Assembly: GCF_910589235.1 (NCBI RefSeq)
Contig: NC_060968.1
Location: 4,258,521 to 4,322,520 of the forward strand
Direction: 5' to 3'
Source of the DNA: Vespa crabro
Taxonomy: Eukaryota > Arthropoda > Insecta > Hymenoptera > Vespidae
DNA length: 64,000 nt
Shown here piece by piece: positions 24,874 through 36,109 of this stretch (position 1 is the stretch's first letter; each line of letters opens with the position of its first letter). A model generated the notes under the pieces. That model was not told the origin of the DNA. It worked only from the letters and a program-made list of their open reading frames with translations, and did no database searches. The translations under genes and the position numbers were made by a program.

Positions 24874-26436
24874 TACCCACTGAGAACAATAGCAACTGCA
24901 TCGTTAAGTACACTTTCTCCAAATACTAAAGCATATAAGTTAACATCTACATGCAGATCGTTAAAAATAGAAATTATTGTCAGCGGATCTGTCGGAGATA
25001 TCAGAGCACCAAAGTACAAAGTATCCAAAAATGTAAATGATGTAGAAAGATGTGGTATTAATTGTACGAAGGCATACATCAATGCTCTGAAAAGAAAAAC
25101 ATGATTCATACTAATTAGGTCAGAATACTCAATGAGAATTTTACTATCATGTTTACAAAGTATTGTTCTCTCTCTCTCCCCCCCCTCTCTCTCTCTCTTA
25201 TTTTAACATGATAACTTAAGTACAGATAGCAGATAAACATAATCAATTGACCTATGGATAATAAGGTTATCAAAAACAACAGACAGACCAAACAATGTTA
25301 AAAAAAATTCAAGTACATCAATGAGACAATAAATTTCACAGGATCATATACTATGAATAATTACCCAATAACAAATGCTGATATTGATGTTCCAAGCAAA
25401 GCATACATTAAAATTGCTCCTAAATTCCTAAAGAAATATTTCTGAAACAGTATAATAATATATATATATATATATATAATAAGTATAATTTATTCATTAA
25501 TTATATTACTATATATAATAAAAATATTAATTAATATTATTTACCCTTTTCAAACTATATCCAGCATGAAAAATTATTGGTGGCAGTATAATATTAAAGA
25601 ATATTTCCGGATCGAAAGTAGCCTGTAATAAATATGAGATATATTATAAAAATAAATAATATTAATTATAATAAAATGTTTTCAAAGTTTATAAAAGTTT
25701 ACCTTCAAATCAATTTCATTGTCTTCTTTATAAATTTCTCCACGAAAAGTATAAGCAAATGTTTCATTTTTAATTACACCACCACCTTTGTCTTCAGGAA
25801 AACGCAACCATAATGTATCTGGAGGAACTGATTGATTATATTTACTACTGTTATCTGGTACAACTGGCATATGCAGTATAGCACTATTTGTTGTAAATCC
25901 ATAACGAATGATTGCTCCTATGATCAACCCTAAAAAAATATATATATATATATATATACAATATATACAAAGTACAACAGTATATAATAATTAAAAGATT
26001 ACTTATGGCACTAAACGCCTAACTGAACAACGAATACATTGAACATATATTAAAATACAGGAGCAATTATATTCTTCCTTATATAATATGTTGAAATGCA
26101 AAATGACTTATACAATCTATTACCTAATCAAGTATATTATTCTACTCTTTTGTTTTTGTTTTACAATTCCTTTTATGATTCAATGACAAAATATTGTTTA
26201 CTCTTTTATATAAGACTGAAAATAATACTTGATGCATCAGTACAAGGTCTTTCAAAAAAGGAATATATAAATGAAAAAAATCAATGCTCTATCAACAATT
26301 CTAACAAAAAATATTAATTGATTGATTTATAATTATAGTTCTAATATTATATCGACAATAATTTTTTATTATTATAACAAATTGTAATATCGATTATTTT
26401 GTTAACAATGATATCATTAAAAATAGAGACAGAGAC

Positions 26437-26484
<48 letters not shown>

Positions 26485-27087
26485 GGAGAGAGAGAGAGAG
26501 AGAGAAAAGATTTAATAAAAATTATCCAATATAAATAAATATATACGGATAAAAATGTCGAGGGACAATAATGATGGAATTTATGAAAATTACGACGTAG
26601 TTTTGTTGTTTCTTATTGCATAATGGTATCATTAAAATATTTATATTTCGCATAAACCGCAAATCATCTCAATGCCTATGACATTTGACAGTAAATTGAC
26701 AATAAAATTTGAAAGTATATTTAACGTTCGTTAACACTCGTCACATTGTTTCTTTCTCTTTTGTTAAATATCAATCAACATTGATGATAATATTAAATTA
26801 ACAATTAAATGTTTTGATTAATGGTAAAATGTATTATTCTTACCATAAATGACAGCTAGACCAGTTTCATGGAGGAATCTTAGTCGACGATGCTTGAATG
26901 TCCATATAGTTAATACAGTTAATATTAACAAAAATGTATAAAGAAGGAGATTTAAACTATCAAGTCTATGTAATAATTGAGCTTTAGCATCTAACTCAAT
27001 ATCTGTCGCTGCACCGTCGCATGAATTTAACAGGAAAATAGAGAAAATTATATAAAATAAAATACGTATACCACATTCAACTGCCAT
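16591..27087 (-). CDS. Organellar Na+(K+)/H+ exchanger, NHE6/7/9 (SLC9A6/7/9) type
   Basis: CPA1 antiporter predicted to tune endosomal/Golgi luminal pH. Exons: 27087-26844, 25929-25703, 25622-25545, 25441-25365, 25086-24877, 24717-24467, 24396-24194, 24108-23843, 23692-23641, 23017-22991 (27 nt), 22399-22343, 21281-21096 (or from 21296) and 20946 onward. Every junction is in phase. The likely start, ATG 27087, opens a hydrophobic signal-like segment (ILFYIIFSIFLL). Other landmarks: NIILPPIIFHAGYSLKR, ISPTDPLTIISIF, FGESVLNDAVAIVLSG, FCGICQAHYTYNNLS, FFAGLRGAMSFALAIRN and the NHE6-like tail MKPLLTHSRP / LPVCCGPLARIL. Orthology to fly Nhe3 is likely but unproven. The C-terminus can end three ways (separate entries): 693, 698 or 684 aa. 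In-frame ATGs upstream of 27087 exist, so the start is probable rather than certain. Confidence 0.92.
16681..19138 (-). other. Putative long intron / 3' region of NHE
   Basis: AT-rich, with (GA)n at 17731-17772, A-rich stretches at 18110-18180 and 18909-19020. No exon recognised between the two candidate last exons. Confidence 0.5.
17731..17772. repeat. (GA)n microsatellite
   Basis: About 20 GA units, in the long NHE 3' intron. Confidence 0.9.
19139..19270 (-). CDS. Candidate alternative last exon of NHE, Asp-rich tail
   Basis: Acceptor GGTTTTTTAG at 19280-19271. Read in phase 0 from 19270 it encodes RKRNH, then a long run of Asp from a (GAT)n repeat, then EDLRIIGMEGFIPLRTL and TAA. The entry phase matches the internal donor at 20859. 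The non-repeat end of the frame looks protein-like. No transcript evidence is available here. Confidence 0.5.
19193..19259 (-). repeat. (GAT)n inside candidate NHE last exon
   Basis: About 22 trinucleotide units read as Asp on the minus strand in the phase demanded by the upstream donor. Confidence 0.8.
19271..20742 (-). other. 3' UTR or intron of NHE
   Basis: Sequence downstream of the read-through stop. It contains (TA)-rich DNA at 19770-19825 and T-rich DNA at 20020-20065. No coding sequence identified. Confidence 0.5.
20743..20946 (-). CDS. NHE terminal exon, read-through form
   Basis: Phase-0 exon beginning DDVSRKIDSDSDFCLEDRE. If not spliced internally it runs to a TAG at 20743-20745 (68 codons including the stop). 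An internal, near-perfect donor GTGAGT sits at 20859-20854, right after codon CCG (Pro), and would instead join to a downstream last exon. Confidence 0.75.
   Translation of the reverse strand, partial: DDVSRKIDSDSDFCLEDREMERRRTNVQPVSFHQPNLNYTVNPCYQPNSTDVTNFDEPYVILNLHRR
21297..22342 (-). other. NHE intron
   Basis: Intron between the SGGEGGFGDLDMRRERSPP exon and the exon carrying the conserved MKPLLTHSRP tail. Contains (TA)n blocks at 21657-21672 and 21798-21846; nothing else recognised. Confidence 0.8.
22400..23640 (-). other. Two NHE introns flanking a 27-nt microexon
   Basis: The microexon 23017-22991 codes for VYNSLDTME. Flanking DNA is AT-rich with A-runs at about 22613-22650 and 22855-22874. 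No other exon seen. Confidence 0.75.
25930..26843 (-). other. NHE intron 1
   Basis: Separates the signal-sequence exon from the rest of NHE. Contains (GA)n at 26427-26506; no coding feature recognised. Confidence 0.8.
26427..26506. repeat. (GA)n microsatellite, imperfect
   Basis: GA units interrupted by CA, TA and GG; about 80 bp, in NHE intron 1. Confidence 0.9.
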
Positions 27088-27698
27088 TTTCACTTTTCTG
27101 ATATTTTCTAACGTAGTATCAGTATGACCAACTTTTACGATTGAATTCTTGACAAAGTTTAAATACATACATGTGCATATCATGCGTGTCATGAACGTCG
27201 AGAAAGTAACTAGAGAGGGAACTGTGCGTTGCCACGTCAGCGTCGCCTGGCGGCCATTAAAGGAAACTAACATGGCAATGGCATCTTTATATCGCCGTTT
27301 GAACGTCTTTTCATATACGATATATTTTCACGTGCTAAATTTTAATTAATTCAGAATTTATGATTAATAGAAACGAGTAAACGTGATATATAAATTTATA
27401 CAAATTTATATTTAGTTTCGCAGTACTTTATATTGTTTCATCCAGTGATTAGTATAAAAATTGTACTATATTTAGTTTAGATACATCTATATACATATAA
27501 AACTTTCGATATACAATTATTTTATTTTACATTGCACTTTAAATAATGGGCCTTTCTTTTATTCCCTCCCTTGAACTTGCAATGAAAAATATTAATTTAT
27601 ATACATGTTAAATTAGATCGTTACAAAGAGTTTTGTGTACATACATGTATATATTTACATAATCGTCTGTATAATAATTTCAATTCTTTCCTATTTCA
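27088..27698. promoter_or_regulatory. NHE upstream region and COG3 3' flank
   Basis: NHE and COG3 are both on the minus strand, so the NHE promoter must lie in this 0.6-kb gap next to the COG3 3' end. A GC-richer patch at 27219-27270 includes GGCGGCCATTAA, whose complement resembles a YY1/Pho site. Core promoter elements are not otherwise evident. Confidence 0.45.
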
Positions 27699-30125
27699 TT
27701 AAAGTTCCTCCTTATCTTGCGAACTTTTATTTTCTAATTGTATTGATTTATTTTGAACAAGACTGGACGAACTTAATATAACAGAAATTTGTTCCGGTAA
27801 CGGGCAAGCAATTAATAAAAGTTCTTCCGAAGTATAATACTTGCTTAATAATTGATATAATTGCGCAAATGCAGCACTAATATTATTCTTTATCGGTCTT
27901 AATAAAATAAATTCTGTTTCTTTGTTGGCTAAATATAATTGCATCGATTGTTGAATATTTGGAAGCTTAAATTTAATTGTTCGTAAAACATCGGCAACAA
28001 TGGCATTTACTTCTTGAGCAGTTCCAAATATCTTTTGTTTTGTATTTGCGTCGGGAGTATTAGAATATACTTTTTCCTTTTCTAATAACTGCATAATGGG
28101 ATTTATCAATACATATGTAGCATGTTGAATTAATCTCTGGCACGCATGTTTTAGGTTATTATCAACCTCCTTACGAGAATCAATTAATTGTTCTTTCATC
28201 TTAGGTGCGCCTTCTAATAGAAATTCCAATAAGGCGTTGTTCGACAAAGTGAAAAGCTTTGAACTTTTCTCAAACAATCCAAAAGCCGCCATCTTTACTC
28301 TCGAAAAATCCAAACTATATTCCTTGATAGTGAAGTCTACTTGAAACGGGGCGATTTGTTCACGTAATATTAGTAAGTGTTTGATTTGAAATAATTCAGC
28401 ATCCAACGTAGAAGCTCTAATTTCAATATCATTTCTTGCCTTCTCTATACTTTGGACACAAAGAGATATGGCCTCTTGACTAAGCGATTGAAATACAGAT
28501 CTATCTACGCATCTATAGAGTCGTGATAAGCAAACCAATGTTCTGCGAACTGTAGGATACCACATTCCATGTAAATCTGCTGGAGAACTACCCATGTGTG
28601 ATTTTTGATAAATAGAATCCATTATGATATGATTTCTTGACACTGGCTCTAAGATATTACTGTCGTTAGATGATACTGATATTCTTTTCATTCTTGATTG
28701 ACGTGTTTCTTCTCTTATCGATTCGGCAATATCTTCCATCATTTTTAATTTTTCCGGATACGCTAAATCGCCAGGCGATGGATTATAATTTAATACGTCA
28801 GATTGTAAATACAATTGAGCACGGAAAACAAGTCTCTCTTGTACATCGTGTAAAAGTTGTAAGCAAATATTTCCAAAGCCTTCTAATGGCTCAAAATTAT
28901 TTTGCACGTGTTCGTCCAACATTTCTATCCTTAAAATACAACAGATTTCTGCCAGAGTTTCTAAATGATTTATATGAATTATAAATGGTCTTATGGTGTC
29001 GTATAAAGAGGTACAAAGACTTTCAAGAAATGTTGTTAGGCCGATAGATGGTTTCGAAAAGAATTCATAAAACAATCTGTATTCGTCAACCGATGCATGT
29101 AAAAGTAATGCACACGAATGTCTAACTAAACTGCAATGATCTCCGTTGTATCTCTCCTTTATGGCAGATAATGATTTTTGAATGCTAGGGCCTAATACTA
29201 AACCTCTTTGACTCCAATAATATTGATGACATTCTAATAATAAATTATTATATTCCTGTCTTTTCACAGATTTCGTTTCCACTTGTTCTATTATTGGTTT
29301 TACTTTTGAAACGATAGTTTGAAATCTCCCATAAAATAATGCCAAAGCAGCATCCATATTTTCTTGTATACCTTCAGTTTCATTAAAATTTAAAATGCTT
29401 TCTGTAGTTCTTGAAAATAAATTAAAAACATAATTTTGTATCAATGTTATAATCTTGGATTGACAATGTCTATACTTAACTAAATAAGTGGCACTTTCTT
29501 TGAAAGTATTATTTGTTTGTAAAGCATCCATATTGATATCTACTTTGTCTACTATGTTAAAAAACATATCACTGTTTACGGATAAAGTGGAAGCTTCTAA
29601 TTTTTCCATTATCACATCTACTTCTTTAAAATACTTCACATATTCCGCAATACTTTCTACCATAGAATTTAATCGCTTTTGATCCGAGATAAGTTCTTCG
29701 CTGGCATTGTGCAATGAGGATGTTTTATCGGATACTTCGGCATATTGTTTAAATAGAATAGAAAAATCTTCTAAGGTATCCTTGATAAGCTCACAAAGTT
29801 CTTGACATTCTTGACGACGTGTTTTAAGATCATTTAGATATAACATATATTTTAAGTTCTCAGATGATATAAATTCCTTTTCTAATTTCGTATAATATTC
29901 TAGAACATCTTGACATCGTTCAATTTGCGTTATGTTATCACATTTATTTTGATTTAAATGTTCATTATTCTCGCTGTTATCTTCGTATGTTGAATCGTTC
30001 AGAGAAGAAAATTCTTCTTCCAATTTTTGCAAACAATCTTTTTGAAAATCTGTTAAAGGTGCCACACAATTTTCAGCAGAATCCCATTGAATTAAATCAC
30101 CCGGGGTACACGTTACTCTCGCCAT
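27699..30125 (-). CDS. COG3: Conserved oligomeric Golgi complex subunit 3
   Basis: Lobe-A subunit of the COG tether for retrograde intra-Golgi vesicles, peripheral on Golgi membranes. One uninterrupted 2427-nt frame, 808 aa (human 828). The ATG at 30125 gives MARVTCTPGDLIQWDSAEN, followed by the PLTDFQ segment shared with human COG3. Family landmarks: TLSVNSDMFFNIVDKVD, SPADLHGMWYPTVRRTLVCL (nearly identical to vertebrate), LSRLYRCVDRSVFQSLSQEA, IKHLLILREQIAPFQVDFTI, NNALLEFLLEGAPK, and NKETEFILLRPIKNNISAAF near the C-terminus. Predicted mostly alpha-helical. It has no introns, unlike its neighbours. Confidence 0.97.
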   Translation of the reverse strand: MARVTCTPGDLIQWDSAENCVAPLTDFQKDCLQKLEEEFSSLNDSTYEDNSENNEHLNQNKCDNITQIERCQDVLEYYTKLEKEFISSENLKYMLYLNDLKTRRQECQELCELIKDTLEDFSILFKQYAEVSDKTSSLHNASEELISDQKRLNSMVESIAEYVKYFKEVDVIMEKLEASTLSVNSDMFFNIVDKVDINMDALQTNNTFKESATYLVKYRHCQSKIITLIQNYVFNLFSRTTESILNFNETEGIQENMDAALALFYGRFQTIVSKVKPIIEQVETKSVKRQEYNNLLLECHQYYWSQRGLVLGPSIQKSLSAIKERYNGDHCSLVRHSCALLLHASVDEYRLFYEFFSKPSIGLTTFLESLCTSLYDTIRPFIIHINHLETLAEICCILRIEMLDEHVQNNFEPLEGFGNICLQLLHDVQERLVFRAQLYLQSDVLNYNPSPGDLAYPEKLKMMEDIAESIREETRQSRMKRISVSSNDSNILEPVSRNHIIMDSIYQKSHMGSSPADLHGMWYPTVRRTLVCLSRLYRCVDRSVFQSLSQEAISLCVQSIEKARNDIEIRASTLDAELFQIKHLLILREQIAPFQVDFTIKEYSLDFSRVKMAAFGLFEKSSKLFTLSNNALLEFLLEGAPKMKEQLIDSRKEVDNNLKHACQRLIQHATYVLINPIMQLLEKEKVYSNTPDANTKQKIFGTAQEVNAIVADVLRTIKFKLPNIQQSMQLYLANKETEFILLRPIKNNISAAFAQLYQLLSKYYTSEELLLIACPLPEQISVILSSSSLVQNKSIQLENKSSQDKEEL

Positions 30126-30301
30126 TTTCTTTACATTTCTGACGTTGAAATTCGATCGCGTATCGTACTGTGGCCCTACAACGCCATCTCGCGTTAGAGA
30201 TTTAGTACTAAATTACAACGAATCGTGACGTGTAAAGACATTATACCGATCGATCAATTTTTAAATATAAACGTATATATAAATTTACTTTTATTTCTTG
30301 G

Positions 30302-30332
<31 letters not shown>

Positions 30333-30586
30333 ATAAGAGAAAGGTTCTGTTTTTTTTTTTTTTTTTTTTTTTTTCTTTATATTTATATCATATACACATA
30401 CACGACATAAACATTTCATATATTATATTATTATAACTCAAGAAAATATATAGAGTAAATAAACTGTTCTTATTTGTTTGTTTGTTTTTTTTTTTCGTTC
30501 TTAATTATCTTTAAATTAAAAGTTAAATTATTTGAACACTTACATGATTTTTGTAAAATATTATTAAAACTAATTAATTTTTCAAT
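30126..30586. promoter_or_regulatory. COG3 upstream region / lin-7 3' flank
   Basis: COG3 and lin-7 are co-directional. The COG3 promoter is expected next to 30126-30240, a CpG-containing patch. The rest is dominated by poly-A (30301-30328) and poly-T (30351-30374) runs. Confidence 0.45.
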
Positions 30587-31555
30587 TTATTGCATGTGTT
30601 GACGTCTACGTGCAGCTCTTTGTTTGTCAAAACGTAATTCCATTTCTTCTAAAACTCGTGGAGTATAACGAACAACAAGCTTAACCGAATTCTGAGCTTG
30701 TTTCAGAAGTTCTACCGCCTTCTCGTGATTTTCTCCTTCGACACACTGATATCAATTTATTCAGATAAAACAAACAATGTATATTGATTTTGGACTTTGT
30801 TTATTGTTAAAAAAAAAAATTTTTTACTAACCACACCATTGACGGAAAGAAGCTGATCTCCGCGTTTTAATCCACCGTGCCTATCTGCAACACCACCAGG
30901 AATAATTCGAGATATATAAATAGGAGAATTTTGTTCCTTTCCTCCCATTACATTAAATCCAAGGCCCTCCTCAGTTTTTGGCAATTCTACTACTCTTGGA
31001 TGTGCATGACCTTCGCTTGCCGCAAATGCTGCAACAGTGGCTTTAGCTGTAGCTGATGCACGTACATCTTGTGATCCCTTAAAGAAATGATATCACTTAA
31101 AAATTTTACTTTCATCAATTTTATCAATTAAATATTAAATAAATTACCTGAATATCTACGGTTTCGTATACATGTTCGTATACTTCTCTTACAGCACTGA
31201 GAAAGTCACTTTGTAATACTTTTTGTAATGCAGCTAATTTGGTTGTTGGAACTTCACCACCTGAATTTTGATACAACACATAATATACATTAAATATATT
31301 AATAAGAAATTAATTTTATACATCTTTACCTTTTTGCAGTTTGTCAAGCAGTTCAATGGATCTTTTAACATCTGAAAAATATAATATATGATCTATTTGT
31401 TAAAAATAATATCAAAGGAGAATAATCAATAATAATATAAGTGACACATAATTCTTTATTAACATAATATCAATAAACTCGATGACTTCTGTCAAATCTT
31501 TAATGTAATAGACATTACCTCGCGCTAAAGTAAGTGGTTCGCCCATCGTCGTCAT
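30587..31555 (-). CDS. lin-7: Lin-7/Veli scaffold protein (L27-PDZ)
   Basis: Small adaptor of the LIN-2/LIN-7/LIN-10 (CASK-Veli-Mint) complex at cell junctions and synapses. Five exons: 31555-31519, 31371-31330, 31260-31148, 31077-30832, 30745-30587; all in phase, 198 aa (human LIN7C 197). The start MTTMGEPLTLARDVKRSIEL matches the family. The L27 domain spans about residues 10-65 (IELLDKLQK, VREVYEHVYETVD). The linker ATAKATVAAFAASEGHAHPR is almost invariant. The PDZ domain covers about 92-175 with carboxylate-binding loop GLGF and GGLKRGDQLLSVNGV, then VEGENHEKAVELLKQAQ and the basic C-terminus RRRQHMQ. The first exon carries only 37 coding bases. Confidence 0.96.
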
Positions 31556-32048
31556 TTTTTTTCCTTTTTCTTTTTCTTTCTTCCTTTTTTTCTTTTTTCT
31601 TTTTTCTTTTTTTTTTTTTTTTTTTTTCTTTAACAATATCAAATAATTCTATTTTTTCTTTTATCGCATCGAATTATTGCGAATTCTATAAATATATTAT
31701 TAATAATTATAATCTTTCCACTTGCTTGATCTAATCTGGAACGTTGTAGTGTAAAGTCTATTGTGCAAGTTTTCAAATGTGATCGTATAAAGCCATATAT
31801 AAATTTTGATTGGACAATACACATATCGATAATTTAAGCGGTACCTCTCGATCAACCAATCAGAATCGTTGATGACAATTAACCATTATCTAGGTTTTAT
31901 TTTTTAATTTCAGTTAGTTTTCCAACACTGTGTTTGTGATATATTGTTGACGTGCAAAAAAAAGAAGTATGTGTTTTAGTGTACGCGTATAAATTGAAAA
32001 TGGACCTTTGACAGTTTAAATTTTCTATTATTTGCAGCGGAATAAGGA
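31556..32048. promoter_or_regulatory. Divergent promoter, lin-7 (-) / COG1 (+)
   Basis: A 493-bp gap between divergent start codons. It contains a perfect DRE octamer TATCGATA (31824-31831), a CCAATCAG box (31856-31863) and an inverted CCAAT (ATTGG, 31809-31813) within 55 bp. A T-rich tract lies next to lin-7 (31557-31630). Confidence 0.6.
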
Positions 32049-33656
32049 ATGAAAATGACGACAATAAATTATTTAGATTTAGACATTAATAAACTTTTCG
32101 AGCAGCATACGATAAAAGAAATTGAGGAAATTCAAAAGAAAATTCAATTAGAAAGTGACCGTAAAAAGATCGAATTACGTACTCTGGTTGGGTAAGTTAT
32201 TAATAATTATTTATTTGTTAATTATTAATTATTATTATTATTATTATTATTATTTTTTTTTTTTTATTCTTGTTTTATCAATAAACATATCCCTTTCTTT
32301 TAGAGAAAGATATCGTGACTTGATATTAGCTGCGGATACAATTGGAAAAATGAAAATTACCGCAGAAAGGATCAGTTCAAGAATAGCAGAAACGGAAGAG
32401 AAATTTCAAGAGCTTCAAGAGAAATATCTCATTGGTTTTAAAACAGATTTTGTCGAGAATGAACCTGACAGGTACAGATTAATATATTACGGATTGTATT
32501 TAATTACAATTTTTGATTGATGTGTTAACATATTACAGGAAATCCGAAGAAATGGCTGCTGTTATTATTCAAATAAAAATATTAATGGACATTCCAGAAT
32601 TTGTTTGGTCTAATATCGAAAGCCAAAATTTATTGTATGCTACTCAATTGTTTATCTTAGCGCAACATATTAAGTATAGATTAAAATTTGAAATAGGTAA
32701 CGAGGAATTAACTTCAAAATATCCAATAGTATTTAAACAATGGGATATTATAGGTCAATTTAAAAATATTATATTAAGAGAATGCGATACGATATTGCGA
32801 TCATGGAATGTATCAATCGAGGTAAATAAATAATTTTATATTTATTTTGAAAAAAATATTAAAAATGAAGGATGAATCGGTATTTTCTATTTCAGAGTGC
32901 GGCAAACTGTTTAGCATCGCTTATACTATTAAATAAAACCCCATATAAGGATTTATTAGAGAAATTAATATTTACCAGATGTCGTGCCGTTGAATCTATA
33001 ATCAAGGATGAAAATGATTATAACGTTAAGACAAAGATAAAACTCTGTATAGAAATGCTAATTCATACTATCACATTAATTTATGCTTGTTTTATAAGTA
33101 CGTATATAGTTTCGTTTAATAATATTTTCATTTTTTATACTGTTATCATTTCATTGAAAAGAATGTCTTTTATAAGGATCTTTTCATTTCAGCTGCTGGA
33201 GGTAAACAAGAAGGTTTAGTTTCGCAATATATCGCACTGATAAAGGATGAAAAAGTATATTCGTTACTTTCAAAGATCGATGCGAACAAAGATTTGATAA
33301 AGAAATATTTATCATCTGTTATAACAAATGAGAAACCATTTTTACAAGAAGGAGATGATAAATTTTCTATATTAGATCTACAAGAATGTGTTAAAGCATG
33401 GCTGAATTGGCTTAAAGAATTTTGTAATAACGAAGTCGTTAAATTATTTCAATTAATAATTTCTGTGAAAGGTTTATACAGTATACGGGAGGAGGCTGTT
33501 GGAATTAATTTACCAGAAAATTGGAACATCATATGGGAGGACTTTGGTTTACCAAATATAAGTTATTGGTTAGAATTTTTTCAACCACTTTTAAGTCAAA
33601 GAGCAAAAAGTAAATATTGTTTAGGACAAAAATCTAATATGTCATTTATAATATTT

Positions 33657-33687
<31 letters not shown>

Positions 33688-35380
33688 GTTTTTAGATATC
33701 ATACATGATAAATGGTTGGAAGCTACAAGAAATCTAAAAACTAATATATCTGATATGTTAAACAAAGTAACCAGAGAAAGATGTGAATTTCCTGAACACG
33801 ATTTACGATGGTTCGTTTGGAAGGATTCTCCAAGCGATATACCACAGAGATTAACACACAATATTGTATTGGATAGCAAACGATCCTTATTAATGAAAAC
33901 TAAAGGATATTCTCCTAACGTGGTACAACTTTGTGAAGATTTTGACAATAGTTTATGCGAATTACTTTCAGACTTAGAACAGTATTTGTATGATACTGTA
34001 TGCAATTTAAATATCAAAGATAATTTATTATCTAAAAATATATCCGTAATACCTAATACGTTTTCCGATCGAGCCGAGATTCAAGATCATTTGCAAAATG
34101 TTAGTACAACTATGATAGAAGATTTTATACGATACGTTAAGGATACGTATATCGATAACAATACCAATCATAATCAACAAGAAATAAATACGATAGTATT
34201 GGCGAGGCTTCTTATGGCATTTACCTCGTTATCTCCTAATTTAAATAAATGTTTTAATTTATCTAAGGCAACTGGATTGTCTATAACAAATACGAAATGG
34301 CAAACGATAGTCGATACTCTTAAAGAAGAAAGTATTTCTATATGGTCCGTTTGGGCCAATAAATACAGAAATAAATTGATCGATCATAAAGAAAAATATA
34401 TGTCAAAAGAATTATTTGATAGTTTAAAAATAAAATCAGTTTTATCAGATTGGGAAAAGGTAATGATCGAAGAAGAATCTGGGGATGGTAAAACATTGAA
34501 AACTGAAATATTAGTGCCGTATCAACCATCAATAATGCTACAGAAATTTTTAATGGCAGTGATCAAGGATTTAAATAAAATAATACCACATACCATTCCA
34601 AAGTAATTATTAAAAATATATATTCAAATAAACAGGATTTATATATATATATATATTTATACATATATATATATGTATTAATATTTATATATGCATTTAC
34701 AGAAAAGTACTTTACGAGATTATCGAAGCCGTAGCATCAGAATTATTCAATTATTATCAAGAAACATCCAACATTGTTAATCTTAAACAAAAACAAGCAT
34801 TGCAAATAGTATTCGACATTAAATATTGTACTTTACTTATGGTACCAAGAGAGAACAAACACTTAAACGAAATGTCATCGAAAGCTACAGACAGTGCACT
34901 TTCTAAAATAGATCCGTTCGATTATAACGTTATCAATCCATTCATTCACACAAACGTAAAGAAAAGCGTTTTGAGATCTTTGGTAATTGTCTGAATATAT
35001 AACAAATTTAATTACGTGTAAAATATTTTACATAAAAAAGAAAAAAAAAGAAACAAAAAAAAAAAAAAAAAGAAAAAAAGAAAAACAATATTTTCGTCTT
35101 ACAGCTTTTGCTTGGAAATTTAATACCTCATTTGGAACAACTTCATTCGGTTCTCGGTGCACGCAGCGAATACAATGCTGGAGAAGGAAATAAATTAGAT
35201 TCTCCAGCATTGCTTGCACTATGTACAGGTGCACCATGGTTCCCTCCTCTTGCCATAACAGTACCAATGAGAAATTTATCTCTAGTAACAACAACGATAC
35301 AAGATAAAACTCAGGTAAAAGGACGTTACAATTTCATATTTATTATTTATTAAAATTCATTATTTATATATTTTACCTAT

Positions 35381-35427
<47 letters not shown>

Positions 35428-35768
35428 TATATATTATCTTACATGATTAGTTTATATATATCTATATATTCTCAGATCAACCCTTTGATATAAGTACGTC
35501 TTTTAATAAATACGGTAAGAGAAGAGACGTGATGCATGATTTGATCATATTGTTTTTATAACTATTTTATTATTAATGCAATATTAACATAATCACCTTG
35601 ATATATGTATAAATAATTTATTTAATGTTTTAATATTTTGAACATTAGCGCAAGAAAGTAACGACAGCGAAGGATAATACAAAAACCGAATCTACTGGAT
35701 CTACGATAAAATCAGGAGCAGCAGCATTTTTTGGAGCAATGGGTTCGGATTGGTTCAGTGCTAGTTAA
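32049..35768 (+). CDS. COG1: Conserved oligomeric Golgi complex subunit 1
   Basis: Lobe-A/bridge subunit of the COG vesicle-tethering complex on the Golgi. Nine exons: 32049-32191, 32304-32471, 32539-32821, 32896-33097, 33193-33609, 33696-34602, 34703-34982, 35105-35314, 35649-35768. All phases agree, 909 aa (human 980). The N-terminus carries the family signature DLDINKLFEQHTIKEIEEIQ and VGERYRDLILAADTIGKM, where the second motif is split across intron 1. Later landmarks: FVWSNIESQNLLYATQLFIL (membrane-trafficking helical bundle), LRWFVWKDSPSDIPQRL and a conserved C-terminal stretch LCTGAPWFPPLAITVP. It ends FFGAMGSDWFSAS. A second ATG two codons downstream (MTT) is an equally good start. 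Confidence 0.95.
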
Positions 35769-36109
35769 ATAATAAAAAAAAATATATATATATACATAAG
35801 TATATATATATATAAAAGAAATATATAAATCCTTTTGTAAAAGAAGATGACGATTGTGATAAAAGAGAGATAAAAGTATATATATATATATATATATTAA
35901 TATTATTTATCAATTATATACTCCATATTTCTTTGTTTTCTTTTTTGTAAATATTCATAAATTCGTTCGAATTTTTAATAGATTCGCGCCTATAGTAGTT
36001 ATCGAAAGGGCCGCCAGAGGGCGCCAAAGTTCCTATAAAGTAATACACATATGAAGATGTCGCTCTAGTTGTCAATTGTAAGTAGTCAGACATTTATGAA
36101 GATGGCCGA
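35769..36109. other. Interval between COG1 and the Rab32 5' region, with CTCF-like site
   Basis: (TA)n patches near 35787-35815 and 35879-35897, then a GC-richer block from 35985. It contains CCGCCAGAGGGCGC at 36011-36024, which fits the classical CTCF core consensus. Confidence 0.4.

Noticed and set aside
28670..28984. Plus-strand frames inside COG3 (also 29488-29682)
   Set aside because: Antisense shadows of the intact COG3 coding sequence.
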